A stretch of DNA of 45,230 bases from RGIG4140 sp045638265 (GTDB taxonomy: Bacteria > Pseudomonadota > Alphaproteobacteria > CAAHEQ01 > UBA3637): the NCBI GenBank assembly GCA_045638265.1, contig JAZUBA010000020.1:1-45230 (forward strand). The letters run 5' to 3'. The position numbers and the translations under genes are program-made. Each line of letters opens with the position of its first letter. The first letter of the stretch is position 1. Shown one piece after another: positions 1-6,782 of the stretch. The notes beneath the pieces are model-generated. The model had not been told where the DNA came from and did no database searches. It saw only the letters and a program-made list of their open reading frames with translations.

Positions 1-141
1 TTGTCAAAATAAGGTTTTTTCTATTCGGGGAATAGAGATAAACTGCTCAAAACAAAAGAAAAGGAGAAATAAAATGAAAAGAACAATTAAATCAGAATCA
101 GGCCGTTCAATGGTTGAAATGTTGGGCGTATTAGCTATTAT
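1..141. repeat. Left copy of exact 141-bp terminal inverted repeat
   Basis: Bases 1-141 are identical to the reverse complement of 45090-45230; the first mismatch is at base 142 (C here, T in the other copy). The repeat covers the pilin leader, its ribosome binding site and the first 22 or so codons. The leader holds a small palindrome (CTATTCGGGGAATAG, 21-35). An exact match that stops abruptly at 141 bp and lies flush with both ends suggests a k-mer overlap from assembly. Confidence 0.97.
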
Positions 142-550
142 CGGTGTATTATCAATCGGTGGTATTGCCGGTTATACAATGGCTATGAACCGTTTCCGTG
201 CAAATGAAGCTATTGATATGGCAAATAAATATGCTTCATTAGTATTTGCACAAAACCAAACATCATTAGCTCGTACAGGTGTTGCTTTAGCTGCTGTTCC
301 AACTCTTGAAACATTAGGATTAACAACAGGAGATTTGGTAGGTAACAATTTAGCTGGTGGTGGATCATTAGTCGTTGAACCAGCTGGTATTGTTGATGAT
401 GGTGTAACTGTTACAATCAACTTTACAACAGAAGGTGTTTGTGAAGCAGCTGTTAACATTTTGGGTGGTGTTGTTGCCGGAGATAGAGGTACAGCTGATA
501 ACTGTGCTGCAAATGGTGGTAGTCTTACAACATTCTTCCGTCAAAGCTAA
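74..550 (+). CDS. Type IV pilin-like (pseudopilin) protein, copy A
   Basis: 158-residue prepilin-like protein. It begins with a short charged leader ending in Gly10, followed by RSMVE and a hydrophobic helix (VLAIIGVLSIGGIAG). This is the class III prepilin signal: a prepilin peptidase would cut after Gly10, and Glu15 is the conserved Glu+5 of the mature protein. The globular part (residues 65-158) is Gly/Thr/Val-rich, with two cysteines 20 residues apart near the C-terminus that could close a D-region loop. The protein ends in FRQS, like both copies at 44147-45157. The start follows AAGGAG (61-66). Family members build pili or type II-like pseudopili in the envelope; which system this one serves cannot be told. 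No assembly ATPase or prepilin peptidase gene is in the window. Confidence 0.88.
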   Translation: MKRTIKSESGRSMVEMLGVLAIIGVLSIGGIAGYTMAMNRFRANEAIDMANKYASLVFAQNQTSLARTGVALAAVPTLETLGLTTGDLVGNNLAGGGSLVVEPAGIVDDGVTVTINFTTEGVCEAAVNILGGVVAGDRGTADNCAANGGSLTTFFRQS

Positions 551-577
551 TCATTTGACAGCGAGTAAAACAATTAC

Positions 578-676
578 AACTTAAAGAATCCCAAAGCTCT
601 TTAAGTTGGAGCAACAGAGAAGTTTCCGTTTTATTGATTCTTGAGTTTCGGTGCTTCTCTGTTGTTTTTTTTATGA
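578..676 (+). terminator. Double-hairpin 3' region and terminator of pilin A
   Basis: The first hairpin has arms AACTTAAAGA (578-587) and TCTTTAAGTT (598-607). The second pairs AACAGAGAAG with CTTCTCTGTT across a loop of about 30 nt and runs into a T tract at about 664-672. The same two hairpins, loop sequence included, lie after the inverted pilin genes at 44026-44125. Conservation of the loops goes beyond what a plain terminator needs. Confidence 0.8.
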
Positions 677-693
677 TACAAACTTAATTCCTG

Positions 694-1329
694 TTATTTT
701 AAATCATCTTCATATCGTACCGATTTTTTAACACCAACGGCATTTTTTAACACAAAACGCCACTCTTTGTGTTTGTATTCTTCGGCATATCCTATCCCAA
801 TTCGGGGTGTTGCTACGATATCTTCTGCCTTTATCTCATCCGTTCGAGGAGAAATCCATATCATATCACCTGTCAAATCCATCCCATCAAAAGATTTTGT
901 TATACCTAACGCCTGACATAATTTACCAGGTCCATTCGTTAATTGTTTTATATCGGCCATTGAACGACGTTTTTGCATAACTTCCAATCCCTCAACCGGT
1001 TCAATCGCCCGAATTAAAATGGCTTTCGGATCATCTTTTTTGCCAATAACAACATTAAAATGATAGTGCATACCATAGATAAAAAACACATAAGCACACC
1101 CACCCTGTTTATAGCAACTTTCAACGCGCGGTGTTCGGCGATAATTATAGGTATGAGCGCCTTTATCCTCAGCACCCATATACACTTCTAATTCCATAAT
1201 TTTACCTACCGTCAGTTCATCATTGATATATGTACACAAATAAGCCCCTAACAAATGCTTTTGAGCAATTTCAAAAGGGTCTTTCAAATAGATTTCCGGT
1301 GATAATTTTTGCATTGTGTATTCTGTCAT
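694..1329 (-). CDS. mpg: 3-methyladenine DNA glycosylase (AAG/Mpg family)
   Basis: Base-excision repair enzyme that removes alkylated or deaminated purines from DNA. The sequence matches the AAG/MPG fold: LLGAYLCTYI near the N-terminus, ELEVYMGAEDKGAHTYN (metal/active-site Glu region), then YFIYGMHYHFN-like and ILIRAIEP segments and a TNGPGKLCQALGI block. The 211-residue length from this start fits the family (about 200). The frame stays open upstream to a GTG at 1377, but I chose ATG 1329 because a promoter-like TTGAGA-17-TATGAA (1337-1365) ends 7 bp before it and no ribosome binding site is visible for any start. The mRNA may therefore be leaderless. It diverges from the ankyrin gene. Confidence 0.88.
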   Translation of the reverse strand: MTEYTMQKLSPEIYLKDPFEIAQKHLLGAYLCTYINDELTVGKIMELEVYMGAEDKGAHTYNYRRTPRVESCYKQGGCAYVFFIYGMHYHFNVVIGKKDDPKAILIRAIEPVEGLEVMQKRRSMADIKQLTNGPGKLCQALGITKSFDGMDLTGDMIWISPRTDEIKAEDIVATPRIGIGYAEEYKHKEWRFVLKNAVGVKKSVRYEDDLK

Positions 1330-1336
1330 GATCTGT

Positions 1337-1365
1337 TTCATAGCGTGTTTTACATAAAATCTCAA
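1337..1365 (-). promoter_or_regulatory. Promoter of mpg, placing the transcript start at the ATG
   Basis: On the minus strand, TTGAGA (1360-1365), a 17-bp spacer and TATGAA (1337-1342). The -10 box ends 7 bp before ATG 1329, so transcription would start on the start codon. Confidence 0.5.
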
Positions 1366-1395
1366 GAAAAAACACACAAAACTTTAAAAAAAATA

Positions 1396-1424
1396 TTGAC
1401 AAAGAAGATAATGTACAATATACT
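1396..1424 (+). promoter_or_regulatory. Sigma-70-type promoter of ankyrin-hydE unit
   Basis: TTGACA (1396-1401), 17-bp spacer, TATACT (1419-1424). Transcription would start near 1431, about 24 nt before the ankyrin gene, whose GGAGGA site is at 1444-1449. Confidence 0.8.
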
Positions 1425-1454
1425 GTTAAAACAGGCAGATTATGGAGGAAAAAA

Positions 1455-2192
1455 ATGTCACATAAAGAACAAAAACCATTTATTCCGGAACAACACACAT
1501 TTCCAACAAAAGAAGAATTACGAGAAGGCAAAATTTTAAATGCTGCCATTAATCAAAATTGGCGTGTCCTTGAAAAGTATATGCACTACGGATTAAGTCC
1601 GTCTGCTCATAAAGACGGTTTTTCACTGTTACACTTTGCCGTTGTCGGCAATCATCCGGATAAGGCTGTTATGTTATTAAATCAAGGCGCACTTATCAAT
1701 ATGCAAGATAAAGAAAATGGTTGCACACCTTTACTGTTAGCCGTTAAGAAAGCACACGCAAAAGTGATTGACGTCTTATTAGAAAGAGGTGCAGATGTCA
1801 ACAAGCCTACAAAATTCGGATACACACCTTTAATGATTGCTGCTGAATTAGGCTTAATGAAAATCACACAAAAATTATTAAAACAAGGTGCAAAAGTCAA
1901 TGTATCAACAAATGACGGTGTTAAAACACCTTTATTATCCGCTTTAATGAAAAAACACATCAGCGTTGCCAAATTGTTGTTAGATGCAGGGGCAGATGTT
2001 TTTGCCAAAAATGAATTTGGTGTCAGTGCTGTTGATTATGTCCAAAAAGAAGGATTTGATAAAACAGTTCTCGGAACACGATTAAAAGCTTTTGTTTTAA
2101 AAGCCGCCAAAGAACAAGAACAACAAAAAGACACTCAAAACCAAGCTATATTACTGGCAAAAATGGCTCAAAATGGCGGACGTTCTGAATAA
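1455..2192 (+). CDS. Ankyrin-repeat protein
   Basis: 245-residue soluble protein with about four to five ankyrin repeats between residues 55 and 215. Repeat hallmarks include LLHFAVVGNHPDKAVMLL, TPLLLAVKKAH, LLERGADVN, TPLMIAAELG and LLLDAGADV. Ankyrin repeats mediate protein-protein contacts; the partner is unknown. There is no signal peptide or membrane segment, so it is probably cytoplasmic or exported by a dedicated secretion system. The start has a strong GGAGGA site 5 nt upstream. The last 20 bases overlap the start of hydE in another frame, so the two are probably co-transcribed and translationally coupled. The C-terminal tail (about 215-245) is Gln/Lys-rich. Confidence 0.9.
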   Translation: MSHKEQKPFIPEQHTFPTKEELREGKILNAAINQNWRVLEKYMHYGLSPSAHKDGFSLLHFAVVGNHPDKAVMLLNQGALINMQDKENGCTPLLLAVKKAHAKVIDVLLERGADVNKPTKFGYTPLMIAAELGLMKITQKLLKQGAKVNVSTNDGVKTPLLSALMKKHISVAKLLLDAGADVFAKNEFGVSAVDYVQKEGFDKTVLGTRLKAFVLKAAKEQEQQKDTQNQAILLAKMAQNGGRSE

Positions 2193-3213
2193 TCATGATA
2201 CAGAATTATCCAACGATACACTTATCCGTTTATTAACGGATGACACGCAAGAAGAGAATTTATTTAAGCACGCAAAGACAATACGAGAAAAACATCTCGG
2301 AAATATTGTTCATTTGCGTGCTTTATTAGAATTTTCAAATATATGTCGCAATCATTGTTTTTATTGTGGTCTGCGTTGTGCCAATCATACATTAAAACGT
2401 TATCGGTTAGATTTAGAAAACATTATCACGCTAGCAGATTCTGCCATTCAGGAGGGATATAAAACCATTGTTTTGCAATCGGGTGAAGATGTTTTTTATT
2501 CAGCAGATAAAATATGTTATCTCATTGAACAAATAAAAAAACACGATGTAGCTATTACGTTAAGTATAGGAGAACGCAGTTATCAGGATTATAAATTATT
2601 TCGTCAAGCCGGTGCTGACAGATATCTCATGCGTATTGAAACAACCGATAAAAATCTTTACCACACACTTCATCCGCATATGAGTTGGAAAAAACGTCAT
2701 GAATGCTTACTAATGCTACAAGAATTAGGATATGAGCTCGGTTCAGGGATATTAGTCGGATTACCGAATCAAAGCATTGAATCCATTGCAAACGACCTAC
2801 TCTATTTGCAAAAATTAAATATTGATATGGCGGGTATCGGACCATTTATACCCCATCCGCATACACCTCTTGCATATGAAAAAGGCGGAACGTTCTTGTT
2901 GGCACTCAAAACAATGGCTTTGATGCGTATATTATTGCCAACAATCAATATTCCGGCAACAACGGCGTTGGAAGCATTGCAACCCAACGGACGTATGAAA
3001 GCCTTGCAATGCGGAGCCAATGTGATTATGCAAAACATCAATTCGGCAGCATATCGTTCATTATATGATTTATATCCTCATAAAAACAGTAAAGAAAACA
3101 CATCAAAAAGAGATGAACTAACAAAAAAGCTATTACAAAACGGATATACGATTGGTACTGATTGGGGAAATCATCAAAAAACGCCTGATTCAAGCGGTCA
3201 TTTCAAAAAATAA
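2173..3213 (+). CDS. hydE: [FeFe]-hydrogenase maturation radical SAM protein HydE
   Basis: 346 residues, the usual HydE length. It carries the radical SAM cluster motif Cys58-x3-Cys62-x2-Cys65 (CRNHCFYC) preceded by LRALLEFSN. HydE-typical blocks follow: KTIVLQSGED, ITLSIGERS, GADRYLMRIET, GSGILVGLP and GIGPFIPHPHTPL. HydE acts with HydF and HydG to build the diiron part of the H-cluster of [FeFe] hydrogenase, which handles H2 in anaerobes. No hydF, hydG or hydrogenase gene lies in this window, so the partners must be elsewhere if the pathway works. Biotin synthase and PylB are relatives, but these motifs favour HydE. The start overlaps the ankyrin gene by 20 bp and has no clear ribosome binding site, consistent with coupling. 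Confidence 0.88.
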   Translation: MADVLNNHDTELSNDTLIRLLTDDTQEENLFKHAKTIREKHLGNIVHLRALLEFSNICRNHCFYCGLRCANHTLKRYRLDLENIITLADSAIQEGYKTIVLQSGEDVFYSADKICYLIEQIKKHDVAITLSIGERSYQDYKLFRQAGADRYLMRIETTDKNLYHTLHPHMSWKKRHECLLMLQELGYELGSGILVGLPNQSIESIANDLLYLQKLNIDMAGIGPFIPHPHTPLAYEKGGTFLLALKTMALMRILLPTINIPATTALEALQPNGRMKALQCGANVIMQNINSAAYRSLYDLYPHKNSKENTSKRDELTKKLLQNGYTIGTDWGNHQKTPDSSGHFKK

Positions 3214-3467
3214 CACAAAAACAAAAACCGATTCGTTTTTTATTTTATAACATGTTGATTTATATAAATTTTATTCATTTTTCAAATATTGAAAAACAAA
3301 AATTTTTGAAACAGAAAAATGCTTAAAATGACGGATAAAAATCAAAAAAAGGGCTGTTTTACAAGCATTTTAGACACAAAAAACCAGCAAAAAAGTATAT
3401 TTTTTTCATTTTTTATTAAAAACAAGCAAAAAATATTGATTTTTTAAGGTAAAAATGAAAAAGTTTG
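3214..3467. other. AT-rich intergenic stretch, no gene seen
   Basis: No coding frame of note. A weak A/T hairpin follows the hydE stop (CGATTC loop, about 3222-3242) and could act as a terminator. A distant inverted repeat, AAAATGCTT (3316-3324) and AAGCATTTT (3363-3371), is present, but its role is unknown and it may be chance in such AT-rich DNA. Confidence 0.5.
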
Positions 3468-3497
3468 TTGACAAGTCAAAAAAAGTGCGGTTAGACT
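3468..3497 (+). promoter_or_regulatory. Promoter of HU gene
   Basis: TTGACA (3468-3473) followed at 17-18 bp by TTAGACT (3491-3497). It leaves a leader of about 50 nt before the AAGGAG site at 3543-3548. Confidence 0.6.
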
Positions 3498-3555
3498 AAA
3501 AAAGTCAGGGAAGTACTGTGTACACCCGATTTCATATATTATAAGGAGTTAAAAA

Positions 3556-3831
3556 ATGAATAAACAAGAATTAATTGATGCTATTGCCAAAGAAACAGGT
3601 TTTACAAAAATTGACACAGCTCGCACATTAGATGCTATGACAGATGTTATTTGCAGCGCATTAGAAAAAGGTGATGATGTTCGTCTCACAAATTTTGGTT
3701 CATGGGAAGTTATCACACGTGCTCCTACAACAGGCCGTAACCCACGCACAAAAGAAGCTATTACCATTCCGGCTATGAAACAACCGAAATTCCGTGCCGG
3801 TAAAGGTTTGAAAGACGCAGTCAACAAATAA
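3556..3831 (+). CDS. hup: HU-family DNA-binding protein
   Basis: 91-residue histone-like protein that bends and compacts DNA as a dimer in the nucleoid. It begins MNKQELIDAIAKETG, the HU/IHF dimerisation helices. The beta-arm region FGSWEVITRAPTTGRNPRTK carries the family signature and the RNP-containing arm tip, where the proline intercalates in DNA. It ends with the usual lysine-rich GKGLKDAVNK. Length and the absence of IHF-specific features favour HU over IHF subunits, though that distinction is not certain from sequence alone. Its own promoter, an AAGGAG site 7 nt before the start and a downstream hairpin suggest a single-gene transcript. Confidence 0.93.
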   Translation: MNKQELIDAIAKETGFTKIDTARTLDAMTDVICSALEKGDDVRLTNFGSWEVITRAPTTGRNPRTKEAITIPAMKQPKFRAGKGLKDAVNK

Positions 3832-3855
3832 AATTAAAAAAAATAAATTTTTTGC

Positions 3856-3884
3856 TTGACAAATAAAAAAAAGGATGGTATATG
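3856..3884 (+). promoter_or_regulatory. Promoter of tRNA-Val
   Basis: TTGACA (3856-3861), 17-bp spacer, TATATG (3879-3884), placed about 30 bp before the tRNA. It is embedded in the HU terminator hairpin. Confidence 0.6.
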
Positions 3885-3899
3885 TATATCATCCTTTTT
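3868..3899 (+). terminator. Terminator of HU gene, overlapping the tRNA-Val promoter
   Basis: Ten-base arms AAAAAGGATG (3868-3877) and CATCCTTTTT (3890-3899) around a 12-nt AT loop. The hairpin occupies the spacer and -10 of the tRNA promoter. Confidence 0.7.
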
Positions 3900-3918
3900 A
3901 AAAAGGGGATTAAGCGAA

Positions 3919-3995
3919 GGGCGACTAGCTCAGCTGGTCAGAGCACCTCGTTTACACCGAGGGGGTCTGCGGTTCGAATCCGTAGTCGCCTACCA
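3919..3995 (+). tRNA. tRNA-Val (anticodon TAC)
   Basis: A 77-nt cloverleaf with CCA encoded. The acceptor stem pairs GGGCGAC with GTCGCCT (one G-U at the end). The D-arm is GCTC...GAGC, the anticodon stem CCTCG/CGAGG encloses TTTACAC (anticodon 3953-3955) and the T-arm contains GGTTCGAATCC. It should read GUA and probably other GUN valine codons. Its 3' half is echoed several times in the next 350 bp. Confidence 0.95.
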
Positions 3996-4176
3996 ATTAA
4001 AAAAAGCCACTTGAAAGAGTGGTTTTTTTTATGCGACATACGGATTTGAAGTCACAGACAGTCCTCGGGGTCCGAGGGGGTCTTGCGGTTTGCTCGTGGA
4101 GTGTTAGCGAAACGGACGTTCGTAGAACGGTCTGAACGTAGTGAAGATGAGGCGTTGTTATCGCCTCACAATTGAG
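3983..4176 (+). repeat. tRNA-derived tandem repeat, unit 1
   Basis: About 194 bp. It begins with the last 13 bases of tRNA-Val (TAGTCGCCTACCA) and continues with the terminator hairpin. Next comes an inverted, degenerate tRNA 3' half (4031-4076; its complement reads CTTCAAATCCGTATGTCGCAT-like T-arm sequence). A forward tRNA-like piece (about 4071-4096) follows, then a tail ending in a GAGGCG/CGCCTC hairpin (4148-4167). Unit 2 repeats this order. Confidence 0.8.
4001..4030 (+). terminator. Terminator after tRNA-Val
   Basis: CCACT (4007-4011) pairs with AGTGG (4018-4022), flanked by an A run and eight T's. A second copy with the same stem and loop lies at 4192-4223, inside the next repeat unit. 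Confidence 0.75.
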
Positions 4177-4364
4177 TAGTCGCCTACCAATAAAAAAAAG
4201 CCACTTGAAAGAGTGGTTTTTTTATGCGACATACGGATTTGAACTCACAGACAGTCCTCGGTATCCGAGGGGGTATGTGGTTTGTTCGTGAAGCGTTAGC
4301 GAAACGGACGCCGTAGGCGGTCTGAACGTAGTGAAGATGAGGCGTTGTTATCGCCTCACAATTA
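4177..4364 (+). repeat. tRNA-derived tandem repeat, unit 2
   Basis: About 188 bp in the same order as unit 1: tRNA-Val 3' end (4177-4189), terminator hairpin (4192-4223), inverted tRNA 3' half (about 4224-4268), forward tRNA-like fragment (about 4264-4290) and GAGGCG/CGCCTC hairpin (about 4339-4357). The unit stops at the stop codon of the MORN gene. Differences from unit 1 are scattered substitutions and short indels, so the duplication is not brand new. Confidence 0.8.
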
Positions 4365-5600
4365 GAATTCCAAATCTTTCGTCATATTATACAAATGCGC
4401 ATTGGTCATTGGTGTTTTTTTGCCATATACACCATAATTGTAACCTGATACTGCTTGTCCTGATTCAAATATTACTTCTTGGAGTAAATTCCCGTTTGGA
4501 TAATATCCCTTCACAAGACCCTCTGGTTTTCCATCTTTATAAGTTCCTTCACTCTTTAAATTCCCGTTTTCATAATATCCCTTCCAAAGACCCTCTTGTT
4601 TTCCATCTTTATAAGTTGCTTCATCCTTTAAATTCCCATTTTCATAATATATTTTACCAAGACCTTCTTGTTTTCCGTCTTTAAAAGTTACTTCATCCTT
4701 TAAATTCCCATTTTCATAATATACCTTCGAAAGACCCTCTTGTTTTCCATCTTTATAAGTTTCTTCAACCCTTAAATTCCCGTTTGGATAATACATTTTC
4801 CTCCAACCATCTTCTTTTCCATCTTTATAAGTTATTTCATCCTTTAAATTCCCGTTTTCATAATATACCTTCCTCAAACCATCTTCTTTTCCATCTTTAA
4901 AAGTTGTTTCATCCTTTAAATTCCCATTTTCATAATATATTTTACCAAGACCTTCTTGTTTTCCGTCTTTAAAAGTTACTTCTGATAGCAAATTCCCATT
5001 TTCATAATATTTTTTTAAAAGACCCTCTTCTTTTCCATCTTTATAAGTTGTTTCATCCTTTAAATTCCCGTTTTCATAATATACCTTCGAAAGACCATCT
5101 TCTTTTCCATCTTTAAAAGTTGTTTCATTCTTTAAATTCCCGTTTTCATAATATTTCTTCCAAAGACCCTCTAGTTTTCCATCTTTAAAAGTTCCTTCAG
5201 ACTCTAGGTTCCCGTTTTCATAATATACCTTAGAAAGACCCTCTTCTTTTCCATCTTTAACAGTTCCTTCAACCCTTAAATTCCCGTTTTCATAATATCC
5301 CTTCGAAAGACCCTCTGCTTTTCCATCTTTAACAGTTCCTTCAGCCTTTAAATTCCCATTTTCATAATATACCTTCGAAAGACCCTCTGGTTTTCCATCT
5401 TTATAAGTTGCTTCAACCATTAAATTCCCGTTTGGATAAAACATTTTCACTATACCTGTTAGAAGCTTTCCATTCAATGTACACACCAATTCATTTCCAC
5501 ACGGTTTTACTTGTTCATTAGTATACACGTTTTGTGCATAACTCCCAACAGACATAAACATCATCGTTGCCAAAATTGTGCTATATAAAATTTTCTTCAT
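4362..5600 (-). CDS. Secreted MORN-repeat protein (14 repeats)
   Basis: 412 residues from the chosen start. An N-terminal signal peptide (MKKILYSTILATMMF...SYAQ) is followed by a short Cys-containing stretch and 14 MORN_2-type repeats of 24 residues, each close to YYENGNLKDETTYKDGKEEG. The last ends in a YGKKTPM tail. The family is often labelled 'antitoxin component YwqK', but that label is weak; the repeats form beta-hairpins and usually bind partners or membranes. Probable location is periplasm or outside. ATG 5600 was chosen over 5621 because AAAGGAG lies just upstream of it and inside the longer frame. The 72-bp DNA repeats are nearly identical, including a duplicated two-repeat block (about 4645-4690 and 4935-4980), a sign of recent expansion. 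It is paralogous to the next gene upstream. Confidence 0.85.
   Translation of the reverse strand: MKKILYSTILATMMFMSVGSYAQNVYTNEQVKPCGNELVCTLNGKLLTGIVKMFYPNGNLMVEATYKDGKPEGLSKVYYENGNLKAEGTVKDGKAEGLSKGYYENGNLRVEGTVKDGKEEGLSKVYYENGNLESEGTFKDGKLEGLWKKYYENGNLKNETTFKDGKEDGLSKVYYENGNLKDETTYKDGKEEGLLKKYYENGNLLSEVTFKDGKQEGLGKIYYENGNLKDETTFKDGKEDGLRKVYYENGNLKDEITYKDGKEDGWRKMYYPNGNLRVEETYKDGKQEGLSKVYYENGNLKDEVTFKDGKQEGLGKIYYENGNLKDEATYKDGKQEGLWKGYYENGNLKSEGTYKDGKPEGLVKGYYPNGNLLQEVIFESGQAVSGYNYGVYGKKTPMTNAHLYNMTKDLEF
4400..5450 (-). repeat. 72-bp tandem DNA repeats encoding MORN units
   Basis: About 14 direct repeats of 72 bp lie inside the gene above and keep the frame. Repeats of this length and similarity can change number by slippage or recombination, altering protein length without breaking it. 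Confidence 0.85.
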
Positions 5601-5634
5601 TGTTTCTACTCCTTTAAACATTCATTTATAGTTC

Positions 5635-5663
5635 ATTTTAAACACCTGCTTTTATCTTGTCAA
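5635..5663 (-). promoter_or_regulatory. Promoter of the 14-repeat MORN gene
   Basis: On the minus strand, TTGACA (5658-5663), a 17-bp spacer and TAAAAT (5635-5640). The -35 box overlaps the stop codon of the upstream MORN paralogue. Confidence 0.75.
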
Positions 5664-6100
5664 TCAGTAATTTTCACATTTGCTAATTCATCTTGGCTCA
5701 TCGGTGTTTTGTTGCCGTAAATGTCATATATATAACCCAAAACAGGTTCTCCTTTTTGAAAATTTATTTCCTTTGCTAAAACGCCGTTTTCACCATATTC
5801 CACATATACACCTTCTGCTATCCCTGCCTGAAATATCCCCATAGACTTTAAAACGCCGTCATCATCATATAATTTTGAAAATCCATCCTCTTTCCCATCT
5901 TTATAAGTTGTTTCTCCTCGCAATTTCCCATTTTCATAATAACGCTTAACTAAACCGGTTAAAGGTACATCATCTGATGTACAAGTCAACGACCAACCAC
6001 AAGACTTTATTTCGCTTTCTGTATACACCTTTTCGGCAAAACCATTCACCGAAATAAACAATATCGTTGCCATAATTGTAGCGTAAAAAACCTGTTTCAT
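5660..6100 (-). CDS. Secreted short MORN-repeat protein
   Basis: 146 residues with a signal peptide (MKQVFYATIMATILFISVNGFAE) and about three to four MORN_2-like units (RYYENGKLRGETTYKDGKEDG, then more divergent ones). The C-terminal YGNKTPM is shared with the larger paralogue downstream. The two also share N-terminal layout (VYTE/NE, a Cys pair, LTG-VK), so they arose by duplication, with repeat expansion only in the partner. The start has AAAGGAT 8 nt upstream. A TTGACA directly follows the Nudix stop codon (6150-6155), but no good -10 box is visible, so it may be transcribed with the Nudix gene. Function is unknown. Confidence 0.8.
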   Translation of the reverse strand: MKQVFYATIMATILFISVNGFAEKVYTESEIKSCGWSLTCTSDDVPLTGLVKRYYENGKLRGETTYKDGKEDGFSKLYDDDGVLKSMGIFQAGIAEGVYVEYGENGVLAKEINFQKGEPVLGYIYDIYGNKTPMSQDELANVKITD

Positions 6101-6156
6101 TCTTATTTATCCTTTTGAATCTTTTTTTACCCAACCCACTATTCGATTATTGTCAA

Positions 6157-6672
6157 TCAATACTGTTTTGTTACAATATGTTCGGGATAAGGCTTTAATG
6201 CTTTCAATTTTTCTATAAAAAATTTTGGATAAATATCATACTCTGACAGGTTGTCAATCGGTAACCAGCTCATATATTCTTTATAACCTTGTGTTGTGCT
6301 GTTGCTGTTTAATTCTTCCGTTCCTCGTGATTTCATTAAATAATAAAACGTAACTTCATGACAATCCAACCCTTTTAACATTCCGTCATCACGCTTAAAG
6401 AAATTCTCCTGAATAAAAGCAAGACGTTCTATTTCAAAATGTATTCCCGTTTCTTCATAAACTTCACGCAAAACGGCATCTTCCATTGTTTCGCCAAGAT
6501 GAACACCTCCTCCGACAGAATAATAATATGTTTCACTGTCATTATGTGCAAATAAAACTCTGTTGTTTTCTATAATAATCGCAGCAGCTCGCAAACGAAA
6601 ACGTTTTGAATCAGGTGTTTGAAAACACACATCCGGATTTATCATTTGAACCATACTATTCATTTTTGCCAT
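6157..6672 (-). CDS. Nudix hydrolase
   Basis: 171 residues with a complete Nudix box at Gly55-Ile77: Gly55, five residues, Glu61, seven residues, then REVYEETGI. These residues bind Mg2+ and hydrolyse a nucleoside diphosphate linked to another group. Substrate cannot be inferred; candidates include oxidised nucleotides, nucleotide sugars or capped nucleotides. It is a single-domain protein with no signal peptide. The start has a strong AAGGAGG site 5 nt upstream. The two MORN genes follow on the same strand, but a functional link is not evident. Confidence 0.9.
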   Translation of the reverse strand: MAKMNSMVQMINPDVCFQTPDSKRFRLRAAAIIIENNRVLFAHNDSETYYYSVGGGVHLGETMEDAVLREVYEETGIHFEIERLAFIQENFFKRDDGMLKGLDCHEVTFYYLMKSRGTEELNSNSTTQGYKEYMSWLPIDNLSEYDIYPKFFIEKLKALKPYPEHIVTKQY

Positions 6673-6731
6673 TTTTACCTCCTTTTATCTATCTATTTTC
6701 ACATATCATAAAAACATATCAAAATCAAACA

Positions 6732-6762
6732 AAAAAACTCCCTGAAAAACAGAGAGTTTTTT
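6732..6762 (-). terminator. Terminator after pepA
   Basis: Minus-strand hairpin pairing ACTCTCTG with CAGGGAGT, followed by a T run. The A/T flanks would let it work on either strand. Confidence 0.75.
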
Positions 6763-6782
6763 CATTACATTATGACAAAATT

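Noticed and set aside
172..459. Minus-strand frame within pilin A
   Set aside because: Shadow of the pilin gene with no ribosome site or recognisable protein.
1309..1539. Plus-strand frame between mpg and the ankyrin gene
   Set aside because: It spans the divergent promoters and overlaps the ankyrin start in another frame.
3316..3371. Inverted repeat AAAATGCTT / AAGCATTTT as a regulatory site
   Set aside because: Arms are 38 bp apart in very AT-rich DNA, away from the promoter; chance is likely.
4331..4684. Plus-strand frame opposite the MORN repeats
   Set aside because: Its internal repeats simply mirror the 72-bp repeats of the real gene on the other strand.
4400..5450. CRISPR array
   Set aside because: The repeats are contiguous, in frame and without unique spacers; they encode MORN units.
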